64,000 nucleotides of DNA from the NCBI GenBank assembly GCA_958299035.1, contig CATQJL010000316.1, forward strand, positions 18,701,676 to 18,765,675. The letters run 5' to 3'. The position numbers and the translations under genes are program-made. The stretch is from Cylicocyclus nassatus (lineage: Eukaryota; Nematoda; Chromadorea; Rhabditida; Strongylidae). Positions 36,436 to 51,400 of this stretch are shown piece by piece (position 1 is the stretch's first letter; each line of letters begins with the position of its first letter). The notes under the pieces were generated by a model, which did not search any database, had not been told where the DNA came from, and saw only the letters and a list, made by a program, of their open reading frames with translations.

Positions 36436-39400
36436 CCAAACGAAAGAAGTCATTGATTTTAACGCCTTGGAGATCAATCTACTTAACCAGCTTTTGTGCG
36501 TTTTTGCAAGCTCTCCAATTCACAATTTTGCGCAGCTCTATGTGGCCGTACTTGCGCAAGGTAAGAACTGATCCAGAAAAAATGGAAAGAGTGTGACGAA
36601 ATCTTGCCCTACGCAAGGGTTCTCTCATCATGCCGCAGCTCGCCGCGTCCTGCGGCGTGCGCCTCTCCAGTCGCAGTGAAAATATAGTTTACGGCAACAC
36701 AGCTGCGTCTGTTGTGGATGTATCTCTATATTTGCTGCACGTTCGTGTTTTCAGAGAGTGTTGCTTCACAGCGAAGGAGCTAACCCTAACGTCTGCGGCA
36801 GTCTGCTGCGTAATGCCGCGTGCGCCGTAGCACGTTAGGGTTCCTTCATGCTACGCCGCGTCCTGCGGCGTAGTATGAAGAAACCCTAACTCCTGCCTTT
36901 GCATTATCGCCTCATTTTGTTGATCGTGAAGAAGGGAAATTGTTATAGCAAACATAAACTTATTATTTAAAGTCCCCTCACTGAGGTTTCAACAATCTAT
37001 GATTATAATAGAAGTGCACAGTCAGAGGCCAAACATTCGATTCCAGCTCAATCCCGATGTCACAGAGCAAAAGTACGGTTTTGTGAATGCGCTGTACAAT
37101 CTTGGCACAGTGGTCTCAGCCATAGTGTTTGGTTACTGGAGCAACAGAATAAAGCAAGTAAGCCTTATATGCAGGCTGATTTTTATCTTATCTCAAATAA
37201 AGTTAGTGAGGAGATAATAAGGTCATTTCAAGGTGCGACTACCATTATTTGTCTGTTTCTGGTTGATTATCATTGGCAATGTTGTCTACGCCTTACTGCA
37301 ATACTTTGAAGCAGAACTTGTCGCCTATGTTCTCATGGTTTCGCGATTACTAACAGGATGCGGAGTAGGTGAGTTACTCGTTTGATCACTTCGCAATAAG
37401 TTGCTTAACTAAGGAAGGATCACAAATAGCCTCGGCCATCTGGAGTGAAATGTATACTATTGGTGTGTTTGTTGAGCTGATTTCGGAACCAAAATCTGCT
37501 GAGCCTTCTGCAGGAGAAGCTTCAAATTTCCAAATACGGGAACATGAAATGCCTCTATTTGACAATTAGTGGTTAGACTCTTGATTATATCCCCTGTGAA
37601 TGTGAGTTGTTGTAGAAAGTACACTCACCATGCCAGATGCGCTGCCCTAACAAGGGAAGGATACCAACATTAGTTGGCAATTGAAGATGAGATGTACACT
37701 AGTAGACGCGCCTTTGAACGCTGATTCCATATCTGCTTTCCTTTTTTGCGGAATAAGTTTCCGAAAGAAGTTGTGGGCGTTTGAATGTCCAAATTTGTCA
37801 AGGTTTAGATGGCCTAAAATTGGCGAAAAGCTGTATAAAAGCACCGGAAAGCGGAAAAATATTTTTGTATCGAGTATATTGTTTGCAAGGAAGGCACAAA
37901 GCCGGTGGAAATCGCGTAAGGGTTGTTTCAGAACTTTTCGCTGATTTTAAGCCACTCAATGCTTGGCAAATCTGGACATTCAAACGCTCATAACTTCTTT
38001 CTCAGACTTATTCCGCAAAAAAGGAAAGCAGATTTGGAATCAGCGTTCAAAGGCGCGTCGACTAGTATACATCTCATCTTCAATTGCCAACTAATGCTGG
38101 TATCCTTCCCTTGTAAGATGAACTGCGAAACACTATGGGCACTACGCATTATAACCTCAATGACTTTACAACTTTAACTGCTTGTTACTCTTTTAGGAGA
38201 ATCGCGCAGCAGATATGGAAGGTAGAATTGTATTAGGTTGTAAAGAAAGTTTTGCCAATTCTTTTCGTCGATACCGCGGATGCAAGGGGCTGATTTGAAA
38301 TGTGTTCTTAGCGTGCGATGGCTTTAGCTACCTAACACGTTATTCAGCTCGAAAAAATGACGATAAACTAGGAAGAAATGCCCAAAAAAGGAGAAAAATC
38401 CGTTGCGCTCAGGTCTGCGAAAAGGCACAATTTTAGATTATGTACGCGCAAAACTTCCAAAAGCTTGATTTGGAAATCCGTCTTATATCCTGTGTATTGT
38501 CTAACGAGGGAAGTACTTTCAGTGGCCGTGGCTGTTTGATATGAGATGCATATCATCTGAAGCAGCTTCGAACGCTGATTTCAAATCTGCTTTCCGTTTC
38601 TGTCCTTTTTTTTCTCTTCTCAAAAAAGTTATGGAAGTTTGAACATCCTATTTTGGGGGCGCCCTTGAGTTTGAGGGCGCTGCTATGTGCATTGGTGTTG
38701 CAGTAGTGTAATGATTACTTGCTGGCAATGGATGCGAGAGGTTGATGGTTTGAATCTGGGAAGAGCGAGCCATTTTGAATGTGAGTTTAAGCACTCTAAA
38801 TCGTCTGCAGACACTTACTGTAATGCCTCAGCACAAACATGAGAGAACATCTTTTCGACTAATGACAGTGTGCACTTTTTGAGCTTTATGTAGTGACAAA
38901 CGTGCTAGGCCATGTTTGGTCCTGTTTTACTAATAAGGAAGTCAAATAGAATTTCAGACTCTCATTACAAGCAGTTTTGCCAGAAAACTTTTTTTTCTAG
39001 GTCACTTGTGCCAAAGGCATTACAGTAAATGTCTGCAGGTAATTTAGAGTGCTTTCAAACTCACATTCAATAAGCAAAATAGTTCGCTCTCCACCGGATT
39101 CGAACCATTAACCTCTACCTTCAATGTCAGCAATTAACCACTACATTACTGCACCATCAATGCACATAGCAGCGCCCTCAAACTCAAGGAGCGCCCCTAA
39201 AATAGAATGTTCAGGCTTCCGCAACTCTCTTCAGAAGAGCGTTCCGCAGAATCGGAAAGCAGATTTAAAATCAGCGTTGGAAGCTGCTTCAGAAGATATG
39301 CATCTCATATCAAAAGGCCACGGCCATTGTCCCTTGTAAGTGAGGCAATATCCGAATATCCTTGCTCCGGTATTTGGGTCTTTTTGCAAACGAGAAATAA

Positions 39401-42400
39401 CTCATGAATTCAGCGTTCCGAAAGTCGAAGTCTCATGTTTTGAAGCGCAGCCAGCGCGCTTTTCGAAAAAGAGCATCTAAGACATACCTAGTCAGTAGGC
39501 TAAGGTTGTTAGTATAAACGACCAAAATATCGCTAATTGACAAGCACTCAAGATGAAGATATAAATAAAAAAATTTAGCTCAGCGTCTATTGGCAGAACT
39601 TTCTTTACAACCTAATAATTACCCTAATTTCACGCGTACAAGGCGCGAGGTGGTCCTAGCTTTCATCGACCAGCCCGAACACGGCAAAGGACTTCGCAAC
39701 CAAAGGAACCCCATACCGTGCTGCGCTTTGCCTGACGAATCGTGCGGCATAAGGATCGCTTCTTAAAACACGCTGGGGCGGCTGAGCAGCTCGATGAAAG
39801 CTAGGACCACCCCGCGCATTGTACGCGTGAAATTAGGGTAGCTCGAGGAGACACATCCAATGATGAGCATTTCATTTTAGTTCGCCATCACGGCTTGGAA
39901 TCCTCCCCCTCCTCTGTCGAGAGAACCAAATATTATCCCAAACGTAACCAAGTTTCCTGGTCAAAAGCTGGCTTCACCTTTAAGCTTCAGTTTATAAAGC
40001 TGCGCACAGTCTCAGAAAAAATAGTGCGACATAGGATAGTCCAAAATGCAGTGATGCGGTTGAGCGGCTTGGCCTTATACGCGTAAATTACGGTACTTTG
40101 TTGCAGTGATCATTTGCAATCTAAGCAAGTAATAGAGTAATACTTATTGAGTGCCATTGCGCAGCTATTTCAGCTAATGCGGCTCTTCTGCGAGCATACG
40201 CGCTGTCAGCATCAACAATCGAAGACCGTTCAAAAGCATTTGCGTGCATTGGGATCGGCATCGCGGCGGGCGGATTGACCGGATCTGGTAATGCATAATT
40301 TAAATCAACTTTGTTCGTAGATCTGAGTAAGCACAAAAGCCCTGTGTTCAGGCTTACAATTGGCTTTCACTGTTTTGGGATCAGATGGAGTCACAATCGC
40401 CGGTATATACCAATTAGACCTATACAATGCGCCTGCAATAATGGCGTTGCTTCTGAACTTATGTGGTTTCCTTATAATTCTCTTTTGTTTCGAGGAGAGC
40501 TACGAAGTGCTGGAAAGAGATTCGAAAAAGGCAAGTAATAATTACTTCAGATTAGACTCTGTTCGTACTGCAAACTTTCAGATGTGCCATAACCTACCTC
40601 AGCCCTGCTACACCGCTTTAATTATTTGCGCTTCTACCCGTTTTGAGCAGGAGTTTGCCCAGTCTGCAGTGGAAACGTCAGTATTATAAACATTCTTGCA
40701 TTAATCGATGCCAACCACTGTTGTCGGTAGCCTCCTTCTTTTCTTCCGTTCTACACACTTGCCATAAGATAGATAAGGGGTACAAGAATGGTCATTGCTT
40801 TTGGAAAAATTCTTCTTTACAAATTTTTGTGAGCGTCTGAGCCTGCAGAGGTAGTGCATCTATCTGGAGTCTTGCTCCTCGGAGCCGGGAAATTAGTTCG
40901 TGTATTGGCAAGTTAGAGAAGTTTTATGTCTTTAACTACTGTTTCGAAAATTTCAATGGTTCAAAATGTTCCTATACTGTTGTACACAGATTTGGTGTCG
41001 TTAATTGCCCGCGCATTGCACACATCTTAGTCGATATTGCTAAATGAAATTCACGAAGTTTTGTTATGTGCAAATCGCCACCGCTTACGATTACCAGTCA
41101 ATTGAGCTTCGTCTGAGAGCTCAAAGAAGCTGCAGTCCTTATAGAAAAGAGGCAGCCAAAAGGCACTTTTTGTTAACCCTCCGAAGATCCCATATTACTA
41201 AAAAGCTGATATTGAGCCCCTTATGCATGTGCATACCCGCTGTGTAGCTGAGAGGGACGCATATGTCTCGCTGCTCCAAATATCAGTATTTTTCTTTGTC
41301 TATCCACCTTTTAAAGGGTTTCATATCACGATAATTTAGCATAGTGGATGTTGATGGCAGTGTCTCAATTGGGGAAATGCCGGTCTCTACATATATTGGC
41401 AGAGGATCCCTTGAACATCGCCCCAAGTTCGACTCGACCCAGGCCCTTTTATGCCGAGAAATTTGCCCTCAAACTGCCCGCAAAGCGCGATTTCGCCTTC
41501 ACGGCCAACGCTCCCGGTTTCCCCCTTACGTGTTTCCACATGTCTCTCTATTTGGCGTCCACCTCGCTGCCACTGTGACGAAGGCTAGGCGGAGGAGGCA
41601 CATTCGTCCGCGCTGCTTTCACGGGACTCTTAAAAAACGGGGTTTTCGTGCATTTTATGTGATTTTGGACCCGCATTGAGTACAAGGACGAAAAGGCACA
41701 CTATCCAAAATCCCGTCAACCAAATTTTGATGAGACACTGCCTCCAAGACATTATTATACAAGCCGTTTTTACTTTTTTGTGCGATCCCCTGGGAAATCC
41801 CGGTAGAATTACTTTTTTAAGACGTTTGTATTACCGTAAACTCGACGAAAATTCGTAACATTGTATTGTAATCAAATGGTACTAAACATGTTTATAGTAG
41901 AAATAAGCAAAATCTCAGTTTATCGGAATTTTCAATATTGTTTTCAAAGTTCAATGTTCAATGTCAATGAAGCATTGTTTGCGAACTGGGTTTTATCCAC
42001 AGATTTTCTTCACACTCAATTTCTTTTCTCGAAAGCATGGCTAGCAGTGCCATAATAGTTCTCCAGTACAACTTTTACTTTTCATCGAATCTATGTGAAT
42101 ATAAACGACTTCAAAGACAAGGGCCGACTCCCAAGGTTCCCCTAAAGGATCACACAAAAATGAAAATGTCAGCTTACCTACCAACGTCTTGGCATTCATT
42201 ATGCTCAGATATTAAAGCATAAGAACCTCTTAGGATTGATTAAGAGGAATACAGATGTCTAGAGCAGCGAATTATAAGGCTCCCCTTCTCAGCTCCCCTC
42301 CTACCCCAGCAGGGAAGTAAGTTCGTACGGGGCTTGAGTATCATGAGGAGGTGCATATCACATAATCACAATTATTTGTCTATGTACACTTCTCTTAATT

Positions 42401-45400
42401 TGAATATCTGTGAACGACAAATTATAGGAAGTTGGGTACAAAGGACAGAGATTGAAGCAAATACCGAGAAAATGAAGAACACATGCAAAACAAAAGATCT
42501 TTAAATTTTTTATAATCTCATCTGCCGTAAATTGTGCGTACACGGCTTCGCAGTGCACGGGCATGATTGTTGGGTCTCTCACAGCCATGTGGAAGTAAAT
42601 ACCCTCGGAAACATTGCTCAAGTACAAGCCCACATGTTGGGCTGCCTTGAATAGCGCCGGCAGCCGCCGTTTACCGTCAACACCTAAAAGCCGCTTTTAC
42701 GAAAACGCAACGTCCGCCTACGCCTGCTCATCCTCCATGCTCTTTTACTCTCTCTCTCTCTCTCATGTGCGATCTGAGTCTCATAAATTACTTTTGTATT
42801 CACTGTCGTCACTATCTGACTCTTATGGAAACCTAGATATGTTAGGACCTTGTTGTAAGTTACACGAGAAATATGCTAATGCATAAAGCGTAAATGTCTA
42901 CCAATAAATATAAATTACAATAAATGCAGATTAGCTAGAGAATATCCACGAAAAAAAACCATTGCAAAAACGTATGTTAAAGCTAGAGAACTTTGAAACA
43001 CGCCTGAAAGGATTGAGTGCACTGAGATTTGTAGGAGTAAGCTGAGCATTCAATATAATTTCAAATAAGACAGATTACAAGAGAAAACTTGGACTGCGAA
43101 CATATCCAAGCTTCCACAGCAACCAGACGACAAGTAAATACAAAAAAGGTAAGAGAGCCAGAATTCATATGAGGTAACTTAAAGAGAGCATAACGGATGA
43201 GCATGAGTATACGAATGTATGTTAGTGAAAACGCAGTGATTTGCAAGAGGAAAAAACGAATAGCGGCAGCTATCGGAGGTTGACGGCTGCTGCGCTCGCG
43301 CACCCTTGAAAGAAGAAAGAGAAGTACGCACGGGTACGGATGAGAAGTTGAAAAATACGCCATAATGGAAGAGACCATCTTGCAGTTTTCTCCTGGCAGT
43401 CGACGTCAGATTATTAATTTTTAGCAAACTTGGACTCAAGAGGCAGGAGATGGCGCAAGAGGTTTGGTGAGCACGCTTTACGGAGTTGGCATAACGGGGG
43501 GTAGGTGGCTTCAGAATATTAAGCGAAAGCACGGTGAGGCATAGATTTTGCGCATAGGAGTGCCGAGGGACGCGGATTTGTTGTTGAGGAAGTGATTTGA
43601 GAATTGAGCTTTAACAAGGCGTTTATTTCCGATAGTAAACATAAAACGCAGGATAAAATCGCGTTGTTGAATTTTTTTGTGATCATATTATTTACTGTAA
43701 ACATATATCGCAGGATAAAATCGCATTCTTGATTTTTTTATGTGATCATATTATTCACTATCACTTTAGAATACTCAGTATATCTAACTTATTTTCTTAA
43801 TTGAAGTGTTCGATGCATGTACCGATCTTGGTGTCGGCAAATCATACCGCCGGTTGACAAAATCCAACACTTAGAGCTCAAAGTTTTGTAGTATAGCTAC
43901 TAAGTAGGTATGGATCACGGATTATCTTCCAAATGGTCACTCTATTGAAAGTAAGTGCCGTTGCCTTCCATGCATTAAAGAGGTATGATATCCCCATGCA
44001 CCAGACTCTAATTCAGATTTTTCCTGCAGTCATGCGCTATGCATCTGTTCGAAATATCGTCCTCCTCTTCGTCTGTATACCTGCGAATATGTCTGATTAA
44101 TCAACTTTAGGTTGGAACCTCCATTCACCATGCTTATGTTTCTCTTTGAAAAGGAAGAAGCTGTAAAAGCTAACTCTATAGCTCAACTGGCTTCAGGATG
44201 TTGTGGCATTCTTCTGTACTTCCTCTTCTTCTTTGCCGAGTTCACTAAACGGTGAATGTCCAACTCAGCCTTGTTTCCACGCCAATTTAAAAATTCGATT
44301 TACTTTAGCGCTCCACTGAGGGTCATAACTATATTGGGTATTAACCTATATGCTGCTTCATTCTTGGTTACATACCCCTGGCCTTTTCTTCCTGACAAGT
44401 GCCAATCGGCTGCAAATGGCAAGATCAAGCGTAATTGACATTTTTTTCTGAAGAGAAAGCTTTACAGGTTCGGATGCCGGCTGCTATGCCGACAAGTATG
44501 CGTGGTGCACAGATCTTTCAGCAATCTCGCCTTGGGTTAGTAGTTTGCTTCGAATCTTCGACAATCCACGTAAAAAAAGGGTATCTATCATAATCACTAC
44601 TTTGCTTGCCTTTCTTATATTAGGTCTCATCCATGAATGAGCACGCATCCATACGACTAACAATAAGCTAGTCAGATGCTCATTGAAAATAAGCTTTAAG
44701 CTTTAGAAATGGCCACCTAAAATCAATCAGACTTTTATAATGAAAAAAAATCAATTATGATGCCTGATGCGCTATCGAATAACTTATATGGAGCTTGTTT
44801 CATACAAAATAAACTTTGAAAACCACTATAAAAATCGGCCGTGACACACTTTTGTGCCTGCTCATGTAAGACTGTAAGTGAAATGTTATCAATACTTGCT
44901 AATGCACCATTTCTCACAGGTGTACTATCCCATATTCGTGTTGGTCTTTGGATTAGCACATCCGCTGACGAATGTATGTGTGACTACAATATACTCTCAG
45001 GTTATGGGACCACGTCGCCAGGTAGCCATTACCATGGACAAGAGAAATAAAGATTTTTTTTATTTTAATCTTCGGACTTGTGATGACCTAATCGATCTTC
45101 TTTTTCATTATAGGGCACTTCGCAGGGGCTCTTTACAACGGCTGGATCATTAGGCAAATTAGTTGCACCTCTGATTGTGACGTAAGTCAAGAAGCACTCA
45201 AACGACAGATAGCATTGAAAAAGCAAATAGCTTGCTGCTAGATCGTCGCATTTTGATGTCATTCATTCATCGCGACGCGGTATGCTATATTTGTCCTTCC
45301 CTCCCCCCCCCCCCCCCAAGACACCTTATGGACGCATCCGATTTGACCTAGAGCAGCCGGTTGCGCAGAACACGGCATCTTCAGCCCTTAGTTCAACCAC

Positions 45401-48400
45401 ACAAAGATTTTATTCGCTGTTATCCCAACGTTATATGCTGTGAATGCTAACAATCTTCTTCATTAGAACTGAAGATTTTGTTGCCTTCAAGCGATTGTGC
45501 TGCATGCTCGTTCCTTCAACTGTGTTTTCAGCTTACGCTTGGAAAAACGACTAAGACTGAAAACTTGCTAGTGAGGTCCCTTCTCGGTAAAGGTCTTGGT
45601 GGGTTACTTCAACGAACTTCATGTCAGACTCCCCATATGCATCATTTTCCAAGCTTACCTGAACACAGAGCCAAGGAAAGAGCGTGGTAGTATGAAACAT
45701 CGCTGAACAACAACAAACTCGTCGGTTCTGATTGAAAACGCCATTAAAACAAGAAAAACTACCATGTAACGACGAGAAAAAGCAAAAGAATACTGCGTGA
45801 ACTCGAAAAAATGGACTTGACTGTGCGCGCTCTGCCGCAATCGGCGCCTCTAGTTCAAATTTGAATTCGTACACTGGGTGTCTAGTGGGGCGGGGGTAGG
45901 ACTATACTGATGAACTTCCATTTTGATGCTTTAACGCCAACCCCACCCTTTTTTCCATAGTAGTATGCATTCTCTTGTTCTCAAAATTTTTTCAGACAGA
46001 AAAACAATAGAATCCTACTGCAGTAAATTGTCTGCTCTATGTTTTGGTGAAAGACGAGAAAGCAATTGCGTTCAACAAATCTCGACGAAAAATTTCCTAT
46101 CTTGCAGGAAATTTCGCAACTTATGTTCTACTTGTACTTTTTCCAACTCTTCAAAGAAAACGATGTCTAAGATGTCAGACTGTCAATTCTTTTTTTATCT
46201 CGCATGGATCCCGCCCATGCAGGGTTTGCTTTTCTCGTCACTTGTCTCCATGTTTTCCTATTTGAAGCAAGGTTTTCATCTATTTCAAGCTCTCGCAGGT
46301 CGGCTTTGATCCTGCCCATTCATCTCATCTTGGATCTACCTCTGGGTCTTTTGCTTGGTGCTTCCACCGTCAAGGCTAGCTTCGTAATGTGGCTATCCTC
46401 CCTTCTGCGCACATGGCCACACCATCGCAGTCTCTTATCCTCATTTTCTGGGCGATTGGAGCCACTTTTATTTGCGCTCGTATAGTGTCATTGCAGATGT
46501 AGTCTTTCAGTGTGACACCCAAGGTCATCGTAGAATCCTTGTTTCCATGACACTGAGCTTGCGCTCCTCGTTCCTCGTACAAGGACAGCACTCACTGCCA
46601 CACGATGCTGCTGGACGAATAAAGGTCCGGTACAGTTGAGATGCACTGGCATTCTTTTGTCGCACAGAACTCCTGTCAGCGCTCTCCATTTCATCCATGC
46701 TGTGTTCATCCTGCTTTGAACCTCCTTTTGTAAGCCTCCCGCTGCTGAGATGTTATTGCCTAGGTACAGTTGCAGCGGTGGAATTTGTCCAAAACTGCGG
46801 GTTTGTCGGGATTCGCGGGACTGTCGGGATTCGCGGGATTCGCGGGATTCGCGGGATTCGCGACTTCGCGGGATTTGCGGGATAAGCGGGATTTAGCTAT
46901 AACTTCTTTTAAAACAGCTTTATTTGTAATCTAAGCAAAGATTTGGCTTCAGCTTGACGAGACGAATCTTCTGGTATACAATATGTCCGTAGTTCTCAGT
47001 GACACGGTAGACATATGGTGATACCTTGTTATTTTCTATGTTAAGGCTTTTGTGAACATCTAACACAGTGTAAATCGCGAATAGGAGGTTCTGATACGAA
47101 GTTCTCATTATCGAAAACTATCGCGAAAAATTGGGCAGTTTTTATTTACCCTTATCACTGATATAAGCATTTTATCATTTATCACTGATAATGTCACATT
47201 TTTGGATCATTTTTGGCATATGGTAAGAAAAGTGTTGTAGGAAACGCTGTGCAAATTTCTATCGCTCTTTCTCTCATTATAAGTGATCTACAGGATTTCC
47301 TAGTTCTATTGTTCGGTCAATTGGTAGATCCCTCGCTGCAGCAATCGATCGATTTCTCATCGGCACATGCCATTGCTGCCAATTCTTACCCAAAATGGCA
47401 TTTTGCTTCAACTCGCTTCACGCCGAAGCTTGGGCTGAATTTTTGCACCTATATGGAAGATGAACGTGGGAATCGACCGCATGAATTTAAGCCATTCTTA
47501 TCTGTCGCTGTCATTGATATCATCATTTTATCATTTATCACTGATGATAAAAATTGGATTATTTTTGACATACTATAAGAAAGGTACTTTAGAAAACGCT
47601 GAGTTTTTATCGCTCTATCTCTTATAGAATGTGATCTACAGGCTTTTTCGGTTCAACTGCGCATTCGTGCAGTAGATAGATCCCCCACTGCAACAATCGA
47701 TTGATTGCTCATCATGCGCATGACGCCGTCTCCTTGGAGATATTGCTTTTTCAGAAAAATTCACCGCTCTATAAATTGTGAATGAATCGTCTGTCAACAG
47801 GTTCTGTTTCCTACGTATGATATACAAATCCAGATCCACGAAGGCGATCGGTCTAAGGTACGAAACGGCGCAAACGGCGTGCTCGAGCATCTTTCTATCA
47901 AAGTCCACACCGCGACGATGCGCGTACATAGGCTGTTGCCTCCGTATCGAAGTCTTTTTGAATTCTCCTATGCTCTACTCTATTTCTTGCACAATAGCTC
48001 ACAAAATGCGGATTTTCTTTGTATGTCGTGAAATTCCGGGGGTTTTGCGAAAGTCCGTAACGTTCTGGAAGTTTTGCTACATTCCGGGATTTCTGAATCA
48101 CGCGAATCACGCAAACAATAGAACGCCATAACTCCATTTAGAATGAATAAATTCTGCATCCAATTCCGTTTCCAGTTTTCTCAAATTCTTCTGCGGAGGT
48201 CTGTTTGCAAGGATATAACACAGTGCCTATCTGATATAAAAGATACTAGTAAGTAATATTCGATAGTACGGTTCTTGTAAATCATAGCGCACTAAAGTAT
48301 AGCTGCGCATTTATTTCCAGAAGAAACATAAGCGTTGGTGACTGGAAAAATCACGCGTTCTCAAATTCTATTTGTCATATTTTTCCTTCAAAATGAATGT

Positions 48401-51400
48401 CTTGTGAATCCGAAAGAAGCATCATGCTCAGCTCGTCAAGGCGAACCTTTCGATATACAGCATGCCCTTGATATTCCGATTTCAGTATTCGTGAATCTTT
48501 CTGCGGACGTCACTTTGCAAAGATTAAAGTAGCGCGCATTGCCCCTAGTAGACTACAGTAAAAGCAATTCGGTAGTACCTCCCTTGCAGATTAATGATCG
48601 CTAAAGAGTCTCCGCAAACTTCTTCCGAAGGGAGGTAGAAGGACTAGTGAATTGGGAAAAAATCTTGTCGCAGGAATTTCTGCTCGCCATAGCCCTAGAA
48701 TACAAAGCTATCTTGCTAAGCAGATGTGAATTTCGAAATCAGCAGGTCAGATAACCTACATGAGCAAGTTTTCCGGGATGTTCGGGTTATTTCATTTTTT
48801 CTCGTTTTACGCTCTGGAAGCTAGCCGATGGATAGTGGTCAAAATGTTGATGCTTTTGAATTGTAAGGAAACTTCGCTTATAGAGGTTTTCGAACACGCT
48901 GTTTACGAAAATAGTGGTCTTTGAAGAAGACAGGGTCTTTTTGTAGAGATATTGTGAGGTGACTGTAACTGAGTCATGAAAGTTCGTAAATTCGCCCGCG
49001 CTTTTCGCGAATTTGTCAGAAGACTTGCCTGCTTGCTTCTCTAAGTCAAGATCACTAGGAACTATCAAATGCTATCAAATGGTGCACGCTCAGGTCTCAT
49101 TCTATAAAGTTCGCCGAGTTACGAGCCTACGAAAACACGTCCTCATGAATTCTGCTCAAAGTGTAAAAATCGCGTATTTTCTCGAAATTCCACCCTGAGT
49201 GGTTATATGACATACTGATCAAATCTATTCACATTGGTTAATGGTCTTACTGTGCTGGATTTGGAAATTAGGTAGGTCTGAGCTCAAGTACGAAGCTGCT
49301 TGGATGTTCAATCGAGCAGCTGAAGAACGCGGGACCACCATATTCAATTCAGTGGGATCCTTTAGGCGAAGTGAACATAATATTTGCAACCAGAATGTCA
49401 TACAACCACTCAGGGTGGAATTTCGAGGAAATACGCGATTTTTACACTTTGAGCAAAATTCATGAGGACGTGTCTTCGTAGGCTCGTAACTCGGCGAGCT
49501 TTATAGAATGGGACCTAAGCGTGCACCATTTGATAGCACAGTTCCTAGTGATCTTGACTTAGAGAAGCAAGCAGGCAAGTCTTCTGACAAATTCGCGAAA
49601 AGCGCAGGCGAATTTACGAACTTTCATGACTCAGTTACAGTCACCTCACAATATCTCTACAAAAAGACCCTGTCTTCTTCAAAGACCACTATTTTCGTAA
49701 ACAACGTGTTCGAAAACCTCTATAAGCGAAGTTTCCTTACAATTCAAAAGCATCAACATTTTGACCAATATCCATCGGCTAGCTTCCAGAGCGTAAAACG
49801 AGAAAAAAAGAAATAACCCGAACATCCCGGAAAACTTGCTCATGTAGGTTATCTGACCTGCTGATTTCGAAATTCACATCTACTTAGCAAGATAGCTTTG
49901 TATTCTAGGGCTATGGCGAGCAGAAATTCCTGCGACAAGATTTTTTCCCAACTCACCAGTCCTTCTACCTCCCTTCGGAAGAAGTTTGCGGAGACTCTTT
50001 AGCGATCATTAATCTGCAAGGGAGGTACTACCGAATTGCTCTTACTGTAATCTACTAGGGGCAATGCGCGCTACTTTAATCTTTGCAAAGTGACGTCCGC
50101 AGAAAGATTCACGAATATTGAAATCGGAATATCAAGGGCATGCTGTATATCGAAAGGTTCGCCTTGACGAGCTGAGCATGATGCTTCTTTCGGATTCACA
50201 AGACATTCATTTTGAAGGAAAAATATGACAAATAGAATTTGAGAACGCGTGATTTTTCCAGTCACCAACGCTTATGTTTCTTCTGGAAATAAATGCGCAG
50301 CTATACTTTAGTGCGCTATGATTTACAAGAACCGTACTATCGAATATTACTTACTAGTATCTTTTATATCAGATAGGCACTGTGTTATATCCTTGCAAAC
50401 AGACCTCCGCAGAAGAATTTGAGAAAACTGGAAACGGAATTGGATGCAGAATTTATTCATTCTAAATGGAGTTATGGCGTTCTATTGTTTGCGTGATTCG
50501 CGTGATTCAGAAATCCCGGAATGTAGCAAAACTTCCAGAACGTTACGGACTTTCGCAAAACCCCCGGAATTTCACGACATACAAAGAAAATCCGCATTTT
50601 GTGAGCTATTGTGCAAGAAATAGAGTATAGCATAGGAGAATTCAAAAAGACTTCGATACGGAGGCAACAGCCTATGTACGCGCATCGTCGCGTGTGGACT
50701 TTGATAGAAAGATGCTCGAGCACGCCTTTTGCGCCGTTTGGTACCTTAGACCGATCGCCTTCGTGGATCTGGATTTGTATATCATACGTAGGAAACAGAA
50801 CCTGTTGACAGACGATTCATTCACAATTTATAGAGCGGTGAATTTTTCTGAAAAAGCAATATCTCCAAGGAGACGGCGTCATGCGCATGATGAGCAATCA
50901 ATCGATTGTTGCAGTGGGGGATCTATCTACTGCACGAATGCGCACTTGAACCGAAAAAGCCTGTAGATCACATTCTATAAGAGATAGAGCGATAAAAACT
51001 CAGCGTTTTCTAAAGTACCTTTCTTATAGTATGTCAAAAATAATCCAATTTTTATCATCAGTGATAAATGATAAAATGATGATATCAATGACAACGACAG
51101 ATAAGAATGGCTTAAATTCATGCGGTCGATTCCCACTTTCATCTTCCATATAGGTGCAAAAATTCAGCCCAAGCTTCGACGTGAAGCGAGTTGAAGCAAA
51201 AATGCCATTTTGGGTAAGAATTGGCAGCAATGGCATGTGCCGATGAGAAATCGATCGATTGCTGCAGCGAGGGATCTACCAATTGACCGAACAATAGAAC
51301 TAGGAAATCCTGTAGATCACTTATAATGAGAGAAAGAGCGATAGAAATTTGCACAGCGTTTTCTACAACACTTTTCTTACCATATGCCAAAAATGATCCA

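Noticed and set aside
45467..45554. Phase-compatible terminal exon of the MFSD8-like gene ending in TAA
   Set aside because: It lacks the expected twelfth membrane helix, whereas 54465-54615 joins in the same phase and encodes YGPAKPW plus a clear helix. The nearer ORF is chance.
47213..47578. 121-codon ORF in the palindrome arm as a transposase
   Set aside because: No DDE/DDD-type motifs or helix-turn-helix that I can see, and differences between the two arms do not favour synonymous sites by eye.
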